From CBDAPI01 sp965248635 (GTDB lineage Bacteria > Acidobacteriota > UBA6911 > RPQK01 > CBDAPI01), in assembly GCA_965248635.1 (NCBI GenBank), contig OZ252114.1, positions 4,402,001-4,466,000 of the forward strand: a stretch of 64,000 nt of DNA, given 5' to 3'. The notes beneath the pieces are model-generated. The model was not told the DNA's origin. It did not search any database and was given only the letters and a program-made list of their open reading frames with translations. This document shows, in pieces, positions 36,163 through 44,200 of the stretch. Numbering within the stretch: the first letter of the stretch is position 1; every line of letters starts with the position of its first letter. Made by a program: the position numbers and the translations under genes.

Positions 36163-36676
36163 GAAGCGGTAAAGATCCAGTTTTAGGTGGTGGCAATGGT
36201 AGTGCATCAACACCAGTCACCTTGATATTCGTTTGGCCTCCAAGACTCTCTATATGTTCGTCATTAGAATAGATGGTGTGAGCACCCTCCACTATGGCGA
36301 TAGCAATAATCTGACGGTCAAACTTAATTTTTGCCCAGGGCGCAGACGATCCGCCCTTTTTACTTCCTCCTTGAATTGCTGTTCTAGTTATATTCGCCGC
36401 TTCTATTGCGGCACGTTGATCGAAGTCGATCACCTTAAAGGCAGCAGAATTATTGAGTTCTGTTAGATATTCCGAAGCAGCTTCTGCGACCAAAACCAGA
36501 AACTCACTCAATGCGGGCGTAGGGATGAGGATTTTCTCTTTCGCCTTTTCCAGGGTTTCAACCAGATATTGTAGGCGTTGTTGGCTGTGCCCTACTGGAT
36601 TACCCGAGCTGTCGTCTGGCGGATTGGCATTTGGACTAAGAAGTAATGAGAGTATATCCGCATCAAAAACGACCAT
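36122..36676 (-). CDS. PIN-domain ribonuclease
   Basis: 184 aa. MVVFDADILSLLL gives the first acidic residue, LIPTPALSEFLVL the second, and FDRQIIAIAIVEGAHTIYSN with DEH the later acids of a PIN (VapC-like) nuclease. An insertion (SPNANPPDDSSGNPVGHSQQ) follows the first strand. ATG lies immediately after the stop of the 245-aa gene. VapC toxins cut tRNA or rRNA; whether this one is a toxin with the upstream protein as partner is inference. Confidence 0.8.
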   Translation of the reverse strand: MVVFDADILSLLLSPNANPPDDSSGNPVGHSQQRLQYLVETLEKAKEKILIPTPALSEFLVLVAEAASEYLTELNNSAAFKVIDFDQRAAIEAANITRTAIQGGSKKGGSSAPWAKIKFDRQIIAIAIVEGAHTIYSNDEHIESLGGQTNIKVTGVDALPLPPPKTGSLPLRESEKDTEEGKAS

Positions 36677-37411
36677 TTAAGTCTCACCATGACGCATCTC
36701 TTTTAGAGCGGAAACAGGATCTTCAACTTCCTGCAGTGGGCTTTTAATGGCTCTCAGGGTGGACACCTTATCTGTGAGTGTCGCTTCATCCAATACCCTG
36801 AAATCAGAAATCTTAAAACCAGTCCTAGTCCATTTGTCGTCATCATCTCTTAACCAGCGCCCAATGCCCGTAACGCGCAACATAGCTCCGAACAAATAGG
36901 GAGCTATCTGTTTGGCAACTTCTCGGATTGCCTTGCAAAGATGGATTTCGTGTCCTTCTTGGAGATGTACTGGAACTGGGTCAAGTTCACCGCCTACTAC
37001 AATCAATACCCCGTCTACTTCCCCTGGCTGATTGAATGGTCCATACGTTTCCTGCTTAACTCGCCTAGCCCCAGGAAATTTGATGGTTTTTCCAGTGGGT
37101 GGCGATAATTTCCCACTTGCATTGTCATCGGCAAGCCGCTTGTCTATTGCGTTAAATGCTTTCAAAACATCTGGTGGGCCTTCGCGGTTTTTAGCAGCCC
37201 ACAGCCGCTTTTCTACTTTGGGTACGGCTTCCTTTTCAATCTTTTGTACTAAGACTGTACTGCCCTCTTTGAGGCGAACGAAATGCACGCTCTCAGGGTT
37301 GCCAAGCAACCTAGACAGGTCAGCCATATACTCGGCTAATCTCGCCATTGGTATGGTGTCCAGCGTGAAAGCATCAATAGTAAATTCGTATTCTTCAAAA
37401 TGCTTTGGCAT
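36677..37411 (-). CDS. Unknown 245-aa transposon passenger protein
   Basis: Starts at ATG 37411, sharing one base with the transposase stop (TGATG). FTIDAFTLDTIPMARLAEYM and SRLLGNPESVHFVRLKEGST at the start and VDGVLIVVGGELDPVPVHLQ in the middle suggest an alpha/beta protein with a central beta sheet; no catalytic motif is seen. It is directly adjacent to the PIN gene. Candidate antitoxin or substrate adaptor, but nothing in the sequence proves it. Confidence 0.7.
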   Translation of the reverse strand: MPKHFEEYEFTIDAFTLDTIPMARLAEYMADLSRLLGNPESVHFVRLKEGSTVLVQKIEKEAVPKVEKRLWAAKNREGPPDVLKAFNAIDKRLADDNASGKLSPPTGKTIKFPGARRVKQETYGPFNQPGEVDGVLIVVGGELDPVPVHLQEGHEIHLCKAIREVAKQIAPYLFGAMLRVTGIGRWLRDDDDKWTRTGFKISDFRVLDEATLTDKVSTLRAIKSPLQEVEDPVSALKEMRHGET

Positions 37412-38328
37412 CAATATGAGTCCTGGTACGTAAGTCGCTTTCCGCCGACACCCAATATTGCAAGGATGGTTCTTTCGGAATCCGTCAGCTGTCGAGCGTT
37501 ATATCTGAAATCAAACTCAGCCAAATACCTTTGGAGATGGTGCTTACTAACGTGATGATAAACCCCATTGATGCCTCTTTTCAAGAGGCTGAAGTACCCT
37601 TCAGCGGTATTAGTGTGGACATCACCGCGAACATATTCTCCGACGCTGTGCTTAACAACTTCATGTTTTACAAAGTGCTCATCCAATCCAATGTAGGATC
37701 TAAACTCATCGGTCATCACTGTAGCAGTTTCTTCGATGTTGTCTTTGATGAACCCCTTGAGGTTTTCTCCTGTCAGACGAGTCATAACTTTAGATCGAAC
37801 GTTTCCTTTTCGCTCTACCAATGCAACCACGGGCGTCTTCTTTTCTGCACCACGCCCACGAATCCCACGACCCTTACCACCAACGTAGGTTTCATCAGCC
37901 TCAACCACTCCACCCAGCTTTCCGGCAAGCGGACCCTGCTTCATAGCTTCTCTGATTCTATGAGCCATGAACCAAGCGCTCTTGTAGGTGATACCCAGCA
38001 TCCGATGGAGTTGGTGCGCACTCATGCCCTTCTTAGAGGAACACATCAAATAGATTGCCAATAGCCATTTTGTCAGAGGTATATGACTTCGGTGGAAAAT
38101 CGTCCCAACGGTGACCGTGAACCCCTTTCGGCAATCCTTACACTTGTACAACCCTGGTCTGGTGGGCTTTTTAGAGTCCTTTTTAGGGGTAATCTTGTAA
38201 TGCCCCCCTATCACTCCACAGTGCGGGCAGACAGGACCATCGGGCCAGCGCATACGCTCCAATAGCTCACGGGCCTTGTTCTCATCCGAAAAGTGTTTTG
38301 CTATGCTGATTAAGTCTAGATTTTTCAT
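37411..38328 (-). CDS. IS1595-family transposase
   Basis: 305 aa. Zinc ribbon VCPHCGVIGGHY ... YKCKDCRKGFTVTVGT; DDE domain GVVEADETYVGGKGRG, TVMTDEFRSYIGL and VKHSVGEYVRGDVHTNTAEG then YFSLLKRGINGVYHHVS. Related to but clearly different from the transposase at 30037, so the two transposons arrived independently. Frame intact. Confidence 0.95.
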   Translation of the reverse strand: MKNLDLISIAKHFSDENKARELLERMRWPDGPVCPHCGVIGGHYKITPKKDSKKPTRPGLYKCKDCRKGFTVTVGTIFHRSHIPLTKWLLAIYLMCSSKKGMSAHQLHRMLGITYKSAWFMAHRIREAMKQGPLAGKLGGVVEADETYVGGKGRGIRGRGAEKKTPVVALVERKGNVRSKVMTRLTGENLKGFIKDNIEETATVMTDEFRSYIGLDEHFVKHEVVKHSVGEYVRGDVHTNTAEGYFSLLKRGINGVYHHVSKHHLQRYLAEFDFRYNARQLTDSERTILAILGVGGKRLTYQDSY

Positions 38329-38416
38329 GACCTTTCCTCGATAAGGGTATTATCTCAGAAAGGTCTGGGATTGTCAAGTATATAATCATCATAATAAAAG
38401 CTAAGGTTTGCAAAAC

Positions 38417-38665
38417 TTGACCCAAAAACAGCAACGCTTTGTCGAGGAGTACCTGGTCGATCTGAACGGGACCCAGGCGGCAATCCGCGCCGGTTACAGC
38501 CCCCGGTCGGCGCACGTCACGGCGCAAAGAATCTTCGCAATCCGCTCATTCGAGTAGCTGTCCAGACAGCGAAGAAGTTAAGGTCCGAGCGCGTCCAGAT
38601 TATTACCGAACGCGTGCTCGACGAACTGGCAGTCGTGGGGTTTGCCTATCCGCGCGACTTTCGAT
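38417..38665 (+). pseudogene. Phage terminase small subunit remnant
   Basis: LTQKQQRFVEEYLVDLNGTQ then AAIRAGYSPRSAHVTAQRI is the HTH start of TerS. After a frameshift near 38535 it continues NPLIRVAVQTAKKLRSERVQ and IITERVLDELAVVGFAYPRD, cut at 38665. A trace of a former prophage. Confidence 0.75.
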
Positions 38666-38666
38666 T

Positions 38667-38850
38667 GTGGAACGAGCACTGGCCTATTACAACTTTCTGC
38701 GACCGCACACGGCTTTGAAGTTCGGCACGACTGTGAGGACTCCAGCCATGCAAGCTGGCCTGGCCAAAAAGAGGCTCTCATTCCGGGACGTCTTCACAAG
38801 TCGTGCGGTATTCCTTTTGTTTGTTTTGATCGCGATCCGATTACAGGCCA
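38667..38850 (+). pseudogene. Integrase-core transposase C-terminal remnant
   Basis: ERALAYYNFLRPHTALKFGT then TVRTPAMQAGLAKKRLSFRD and VF is the extreme C-terminus of an rve-type transposase. Joined directly to the terminase remnant. Confidence 0.7.
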
Positions 38851-38870
38851 CCGCGGAATGTCGTCAGAAC

Positions 38871-38897
38871 TCAACAACACTTCCCTGAAGAAGCACC
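38871..38897 (-). repeat. Dispersed 27-bp repeat A, copy 7 (minus)
   Basis: Main form. Lies between the transposase remnant and the tRNA fragment. Confidence 0.88.
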
Positions 38898-38933
38898 GGA
38901 AAACCTAAGTGACTACAATGATTAGACTTAGCT

Positions 38934-38980
38934 TGGTGAGCCGCCGGGGAATTGAACCCCGAACCTACTGATTAAGAGTC
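38934..38980 (-). tRNA. tRNA-Lys(CTT) 3' fragment, likely attachment-site remnant
   Basis: The minus strand reads GACTCTTAATCAGTAGGTTC, then a T-arm CGGGG-TTCAATT-CCCCG, then GCGGCTCACCA. This is the anticodon loop (CTCTTAA), variable region, T-arm, acceptor strand and encoded CCA of tRNA-Lys. The 5' half (acceptor, D-arm) is absent and the anticodon stem has no partner, so it is not a working gene. Such 3' halves are left where phage-type elements integrate. Confidence 0.75.
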
Positions 38981-39153
38981 CCGGGCAATCCAGGATTCCT
39001 GCTATTATAGGCGAATCTTGGCCACCCGACATCGATTCCCCTCCGCTCCCAATCCTTGCTTTTTGGACTCCATGAACCATGATTTTCGGAACATCGTTGA
39101 CCCGGACAGCGTATATAAGAGCAGAGCATAGGGCTTGATAGCCTATAGAATTT

Positions 39154-39534
39154 ATGAGCACTGAGGTGAAATCTCCTCCTGAGGAGTCAGACAAGGAGCA
39201 GAAGTGGCCCCCGTACAGCATGGTCGAACCGCGCATGCGGCGGATTTACTTCAAGTTCTACAAAGAGACCTACAAGTCTTCTAACATCGATCGTAAGAGC
39301 AAGGAACTCATCGCTATTGCCGCTTCTCTGGGTTACCAGTGCGGGGGCTGCCTGGAAGGGCACATCAAAAAGGCCCTCGAGTACGGAGCCACCAAAGAGG
39401 AGATTAGCGAATCCATTGCCATCACCATGGGTGTCGCGGCCGCCTCAGTCGTCGATCAGACCGACCTCATTGCCGAGAAACTGGGAATCAGTCCTTTCAA
39501 ACCGTCCACAGATTCCGAGGACGATTCCAAGTAA
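39154..39534 (+). CDS. Carboxymuconolactone decarboxylase / AhpD-like protein
   Basis: 126 aa. The CMD fold is clear: SKELIAIAASLGYQCGGCLEGH followed by IKKALEYGATKEEISESIAI. The CxxCxxxH motif (CGGCLEGH) gives the redox-active cysteines of AhpD-like proteins. A charged N-terminus (STEVKSPPEESDKEQ) precedes it. Probably a small antioxidant or peroxidase; no partner gene lies nearby. Confidence 0.88.
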   Translation: MSTEVKSPPEESDKEQKWPPYSMVEPRMRRIYFKFYKETYKSSNIDRKSKELIAIAASLGYQCGGCLEGHIKKALEYGATKEEISESIAITMGVAAASVVDQTDLIAEKLGISPFKPSTDSEDDSK

Positions 39535-39554
39535 CACCCGACAGTTTCTCGGGC

Positions 39555-39721
39555 CTAGTGCACTGTCCGGAAAGTTCACGCCGCTACTTCGGGCGTCTTT
39601 TCGCCGACAGCTTTGTTGCGCTACCTCGAAAGACTCGCGGTCTTCCTGCGTCGCGCGCGCCTCACTGGCGACGAAAATCCATCCCGAATTAACCCCGCGA
39701 ACTTCCCGGACAGTACACTAG
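39555..39721. mobile_element. 167-bp MITE-like element, IS630/Tc1-type ends
   Basis: Terminal inverted repeats of 23 bases with two mismatches: CTAGTGCACTGTCCGGAAAG and CTAGTGTACTGTCCGGGAAG, each followed by TTC. Both ends carry CTAG, the insertion site of IS630-type elements with TA duplication. No coding capacity. Its right end supplies the stop codon of the neighbouring sulfotransferase gene. Confidence 0.8.
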
Positions 39722-40656
39722 CTCTCCTCATATCCCAGGTCTTTCAGAAGTCCAGCCATAATCGCCGTCGCCGTCCTTTGCTCCGAAACGGACAGTTCGG
39801 TCTTCCACTTTCCGACCGACTTCAGAGGGCTTACCGAGGTCCCGTGCCGGGTAAACAGTTCGCCCGCCAGGCGGTCAGGCAGCCGTTCGTAAAGGCGCTT
39901 CACTGGATCCCCGATCTCTTCTCCAAGAAACTCGAACACTCCAAATAAGGTCCCTTGCTCTCGCGCCAGCAAACCCTCATAGCGAACCTCTTGATAGCGA
40001 GCCCTCCCCAGACGGCGACCCTGACTTCTCAGCCTGGATGTTGTTTCCACCCAGGCACTGCACAGTTGCTCGAAGCTGAATCCTCCCCAGGGTGCGGCTG
40101 GCTGTTTTTTCGCGAACGAACGCATGGATACCACCACATCCCGTCCGTCCCGAATGATGTGAACATACTGACTCTCCGGGAAATACACTTCCAGAAGTTC
40201 ACCCGGCCAGAAAGTTCCCAGCTTGTCACCCCACCGTCCTGCCCCTGTTTTGTCGATCCCCAGTTGCTGCTGCAGGGCCATGGCTCGCGGGCCCCCGTAG
40301 AAGTCCTTCACCAGCTCTTTGAAGCTGGCCTCGAACAGACTGCGGAAGGCGTGCAGAAGATCCGGTTGCTCATGAAAGCCGAGTACTCCCTCATGACCAA
40401 TCTGCTGCAGTTTCTCCGGATCGGTCGACAGTTCCCGGTAGCGGACTGAGCCCGGGGGAGTATCGACAATGGCCAGGATGTCGAGAAGGAGTCGAGGAAG
40501 ACGATCTTCGACGCCTATGACCAGGTTGGGATGACAATTCAGGAGGTGGGTGAGGTAGGTGCTTCCAGTCCGCACTCCTCCCACCACAAACACCGGATTG
40601 TCGACAGCTCTCAGAGGTGCCCGGAAGATTCGATTTCGGAAAAGTTTACTCAGCAT
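39718..40656 (-). CDS. Sulfotransferase family protein
   Basis: 312 aa from ATG 40656. The PAPS-binding loop FVVGGVRTGSTYLTHLL (5'-phosphosulfate) and VHIIRDGRDVVVSMRSF (3'-phosphate) are clear. It should transfer a sulfuryl group from PAPS to an unknown hydroxyl acceptor. The last codon AGC is followed by a TAG that belongs to the MITE end, so the native C-terminus may have been longer. Confidence 0.88.
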   Translation of the reverse strand: MLSKLFRNRIFRAPLRAVDNPVFVVGGVRTGSTYLTHLLNCHPNLVIGVEDRLPRLLLDILAIVDTPPGSVRYRELSTDPEKLQQIGHEGVLGFHEQPDLLHAFRSLFEASFKELVKDFYGGPRAMALQQQLGIDKTGAGRWGDKLGTFWPGELLEVYFPESQYVHIIRDGRDVVVSMRSFAKKQPAAPWGGFSFEQLCSAWVETTSRLRSQGRRLGRARYQEVRYEGLLAREQGTLFGVFEFLGEEIGDPVKRLYERLPDRLAGELFTRHGTSVSPLKSVGKWKTELSVSEQRTATAIMAGLLKDLGYEES

Positions 40657-40784
40657 TTCTGAACGCAACCGGTCCGGCGATGGCTTCAAAGAACAGGCAA
40701 TCGTGGGTTACAATAGCAAATGGAAATCTAAGCGTGCTCACTTTCAGGCCCGGGACCGGGCTGAATACCCAGGTGGAGGAACCA

Positions 40785-42351
40785 ATGAAGAAGTTTTTCT
40801 TGTCAGTCATCCTGATCAGCGGACTGTTCACTCTCTGGCTTGCGGCCGCCGAAAGGACACTCGAAGTCGTTCGCTTTCCGGAGCGACGCAACGTCGAGCT
40901 TCGGATGATTCACTCGAGGCGTGTGCCGACCGCCACCATGAAAGCCAAATTCCGCTTCCAGGAAGGACAGATGCGGATTGATGTCTCCTACACGAAGATG
41001 AAGCCGGCGGTGCTGTTTGGGGGCGACATTACTTCCTTTGTCCTGTGGGCCGTGAGCCGCGACGGAAAGGCGGAGAATCTGGGCGAACTCTGGGTTCGAC
41101 CGGAAAACGCCGACGACACGCTGCGCTTTTCGACCCGGCAGCGCACTTTTGCGTTGATGGTCACCGCTGAGCCGTACTACCAGATCGACAAACCCTCCGA
41201 CTTCCTCATCTTCTGGAATGGAGGAAGCCAGGATCCACAGGCACCGAGTTCGCCGATCAGCTTCACCGATCTGGGGGAGCCTTCGCAGTTTGCCATCGAG
41301 CGGCTCGACTTCGTCAAGTACGACGGGAAGACGCCAGTGGATGTCTTGCAGGCGGAAAAGACTTACGAAATAGCCGAAGGAATGAAGGCCGGGGATTACG
41401 CGTCGGCCCTGATGGCGGACGCCATGACCACGTTGCAGCAGTCCCGACAAATGGCACGAAGCAGCTCATCGCGCAAGGGTGCCCAGGACTACGCACGCAG
41501 GTCGGTCGCCTCCAGCAACGAAGCCATCCGGATCACTCTGCGCCGACTCGAGGCCGAGCAACTGGATGCGGAGATCCAGCAGCGCCGAGCTGAGATTGAG
41601 CAGCTCGAAGGGAGAGCCCGGGAGGCTGAGGATCAAGCCCTGAGGGTTCGGGAAGAAGCGGACCGCCAGGTGGCTGCCCTGGAAGAACAGAAGAGCGCAG
41701 CGGAACAGCAAGTGTCCTCCTCTCGCGATCAGTTGAGACAGATCCAGTCCGACAAGGCACGTATCGAAGCGGAGCGGGACAGCCTCAACCAGGCCACGGT
41801 GGAGCTGAAAAGTCAGCGGGAAGCTCTGACCCTCTCCATTTCCGATCTGGAATCGGAAAGTGCCCGGCTCCGGTCAGAGAAAGAGCGCCTGGCGCAGGAA
41901 AAAGCCCAGGTGGAGCTGGACAAGCAGAAAACGGAGGACAGACTGCAGGCTGCCCTCTCCCAGGTGGCCGACACTCGTGAATCGGCCCGGGGACTCATCC
42001 TCAACCTGCCCGATATTCTCTTTGACGTGAACAAGGCGACTCTCAAGACCGAACTGAAAACGGCGATTGCCAAGCTGGCGGGAATCCTGCTCATCATGCC
42101 CGAGCATCGCGTGCGAATCGAGGGACACACCGATTCAACCGGTTCCGAGGAATACAACCTCAAGCTCTCCACGGAGAGGGCTCAGAGTGTACTCGGTTTT
42201 CTGGCCGAAGAAAGGTATTGATGACTCTCGCCTGAAAGCTGTCGGCTACGGGTTGACTCGTCCCATTGCAGAGAACGACACTCGCGAAGGACGTCAGAAG
42301 AATCGCCGGGTCGAGATCATCATCAGCGATCAGGAGATTGGGGAGGAGTAA
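40785..42351 (+). pseudogene. OmpA-like peptidoglycan-binding outer-membrane protein, one-base frameshift
   Basis: ATG 40785 follows GGTGGAGGAACC; signal peptide MKKFFLSVILISGLFTLWLA. A beta-rich N-terminal domain, a helical region, and a long Gln/Glu coiled coil (about residues 290-420) come next. The OmpA domain follows: LPDILFDVNKATLKTELKTA and RVRIEGHTDSTGSEEYNLKLS. The frame breaks at GAAGAAAGG (about 42210-42216); the other frame completes KGIDDSRLKAVGYGLTRPIA and ENDTREGRQKNRRVEIII, ending at 42351. Anchors the outer membrane to peptidoglycan. Sequence error or recent inactivation. Confidence 0.82.
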
Positions 42352-42427
42352 CGATTCTGGTTACTGGTTACTGCGCTCGCCCAAAAGCTCTGCAAAACGT
42401 GGAACGTGAAACCTGGAACGTGGAACT

Positions 42428-43234
42428 CTAACGATCCGGAGGAATGGGTTCCTCCGAATCAAAGGTGATGGTGGTGTCCACCTCGAAGCGCTTGAAGTCC
42501 TCAAAGGTGATCACCATCTTGATCCGCTGCGATCCATTCCTGAAATGGAGGGTGTCGTCGGCTCCGGTCCAGGTCGGGAACCAGATTCCCTCCTCGATCT
42601 CCTGGCGGATCGTCTCGAAGGCCGGGTACTTGTTGTTCCCGTGGTCAGGAACCATCTTGCCACTGGTCATTACGATCAGAAAATCGACGTCGTCAACGTA
42701 GATGCGGCCCCGGAAGTAGCGTTTTCCTTTCTTCAGGCTCTTGGGTTCCACGTCAAACACATAAGTGTTCAGCTCGTCGATCAGCTCCTTGCCAACGTAG
42801 TCAATCTCATACTCAGCCGCCGTCTCAGTGGTAAGCATAAAGGGCTGCCTTGAAACCGCATCATCGAGGTCGTGCTTGGTGACCTGGATGTTGGGCATGC
42901 GTCCGCGGTCGCGGGTCTTGCGGAGCTGTCGCTCTCCGGCCGTGTCGAAATAGATGTCATACTCCACCACCCGCTCCCCCCGGACCGAGCCCCAGTCGCT
43001 CAACTCCTGAAAGATAATGGTCTGAGAATAGGTGTAGTTCTGGAACTCGGCCTCCAGCCGCGACTCCGCCTCCAGAAAACGGTCGATGACCTGTCGAGGT
43101 GTTACTTCTTCCCCGTGGGCAGTTCCAACGATGATGACGAAAAGGACGATCAGATTTCTCAATTTCTTCACAATACCCATAGATGCAGAGAATCGGTTCA
43201 GGTTCTCAAAATTCTCTGTCGGTTCCTTGGTCAT
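42428..43234 (-). CDS. Secreted hypothetical lipoprotein-carrier-like protein
   Basis: 268 aa; ATG 43234 preferred because AAGGA lies six bases upstream (ATG 43180 also possible). Signal LIVLFVIIVGTAHG. The mature part is beta-rich: FQNYTYSQTIIFQEL, FDVEPKSLKKGKRYFRGRIY and DDVDFLIVMTSGKMVPDHG. The plan resembles LolA/outer-membrane lipoprotein-sorting proteins found in Acidobacteriota; function unproven. It starts ten bases after the PfkB stop, so the two are probably co-transcribed. Confidence 0.65.
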   Translation of the reverse strand: MTKEPTENFENLNRFSASMGIVKKLRNLIVLFVIIVGTAHGEEVTPRQVIDRFLEAESRLEAEFQNYTYSQTIIFQELSDWGSVRGERVVEYDIYFDTAGERQLRKTRDRGRMPNIQVTKHDLDDAVSRQPFMLTTETAAEYEIDYVGKELIDELNTYVFDVEPKSLKKGKRYFRGRIYVDDVDFLIVMTSGKMVPDHGNNKYPAFETIRQEIEEGIWFPTWTGADDTLHFRNGSQRIKMVITFEDFKRFEVDTTITFDSEEPIPPDR

Positions 43235-43243
43235 CAAAGTTCC

Positions 43244-44185
43244 TTACCGCCTCAGAAGAGCCTCCACCTCCGCAACCGTCGGGATTCCGCCACGGGCCCC
43301 GGGGCGTGTGCAGGACAGGGCACCCGCTGCATTGGCGAAGCGCAAACAGTCCCACACATTCCATTCCTTGAACAGGGCATAGATAAAGGCGCCGTGGAAC
43401 ACATCTCCAGCCCCGGTGCTGTCTACCGCCTCAACCTCGAAACTCGGGACTTCATAGATCTCACCATTCCAGAGGGCAGCGCATCCGTGGTAGTCGCGTG
43501 TGATCGCGGTGAATCCACGAGCGGCCTCGGCAACACCCAGCAGAGCCTCTCTCCAGTCCGATGCTCCGGTAAACTGCCGGGCGAAGGTCTCGCTGGGCAG
43601 AGCAAAATCGGTCAGGGCCAGCAACTCCCCGGTTCGGCTCTGAACCTTGTCCACATCCAGGCAGGTTTTCGTGCCCGCCTGGCTGGCCCACTCTGCACAT
43701 TGAATGGAAACCTCTTCGTCGTGGCCGTCCAGATGCAGAATCTGGCCGGCCAAAATCCACTTCGGCTGGATTTCGTCCACCCGGTAGGAAAGAGACGGGT
43801 CTCGGTCCCACAGAATCGTGCGCTGTCCTTCCGGGTCAACCACTATGATGGCGTACTGGCTGGAGGCCCCCGCAACCACCTCCACCAGATGAATATCCAT
43901 CGGCTCGCGCTTCAGGGAAGAGAGCGAAAACTGTCCGGTCTCATCGTCTCCCACCCGGCCGATGTAGCGGGCCCTGAGCCCGTATCGCCCACAAAGGGCC
44001 ATGGCCGTAGCCACCTGTCCCCCCGCCAGTCTCCTGAATCCTTCAATTTGGACCTTGGAGTTGCGCCGCGGAAAGTGGGGGACGTGCACGATCCAGTCCA
44101 CTGCATTCAAGCCCATACCAACCACTTCGAACGGCCGGTGGCCGGGCAGTTCGATATCAAAATAGGCTTCTTCCAAGGGATGCAT
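43244..44185 (-). CDS. PfkB-family carbohydrate kinase
   Basis: 313 aa. VVGMGLNAVDWIVHVPHFPR opens the fold, RRLAGGQVATAMALCGRYGL is the first signature, and VDSTGAGDVFHGAFIYALF is the second with the catalytic aspartate. It phosphorylates a sugar or nucleoside with ATP in the cytoplasm; the substrate cannot be named. Confidence 0.92.
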   Translation of the reverse strand: MHPLEEAYFDIELPGHRPFEVVGMGLNAVDWIVHVPHFPRRNSKVQIEGFRRLAGGQVATAMALCGRYGLRARYIGRVGDDETGQFSLSSLKREPMDIHLVEVVAGASSQYAIIVVDPEGQRTILWDRDPSLSYRVDEIQPKWILAGQILHLDGHDEEVSIQCAEWASQAGTKTCLDVDKVQSRTGELLALTDFALPSETFARQFTGASDWREALLGVAEAARGFTAITRDYHGCAALWNGEIYEVPSFEVEAVDSTGAGDVFHGAFIYALFKEWNVWDCLRFANAAGALSCTRPGARGGIPTVAEVEALLRR

Positions 44186-44200
44186 GCCGCTTCAATTCTG

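Larger units (their letters stand above)
35956..38390 (-). mobile_element. IS1595-family transposon carrying a 245-aa protein and a PIN nuclease
   Basis: 2,435 bp. Left end GGTAGTTTTATACTTTACAA and the complement of the right end GATGATTATATACTTGACAA share the IS1595 pattern (TTATACTT-ACAATCCCA). The perfect 8-bp target duplication ATAATAAA flanks it at 35948-35955 and 38391-38398. On the minus strand: transposase, unknown 245-aa gene (overlap TGATG), PIN gene (start directly after the stop), then a 47-aa Lys-rich frame near the far end. Confidence 0.92.

Noticed and set aside
8982..38897. Repeat A as a CRISPR array
   Set aside because: Copies are kilobases apart (closest pair 90 bp), in both orientations, with no regular spacers and no cas genes.
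38934..38980. Functional tRNA-Lys gene
   Set aside because: D-arm and 5' acceptor strand are missing and the anticodon stem has no partner, so only a 3' fragment is present.
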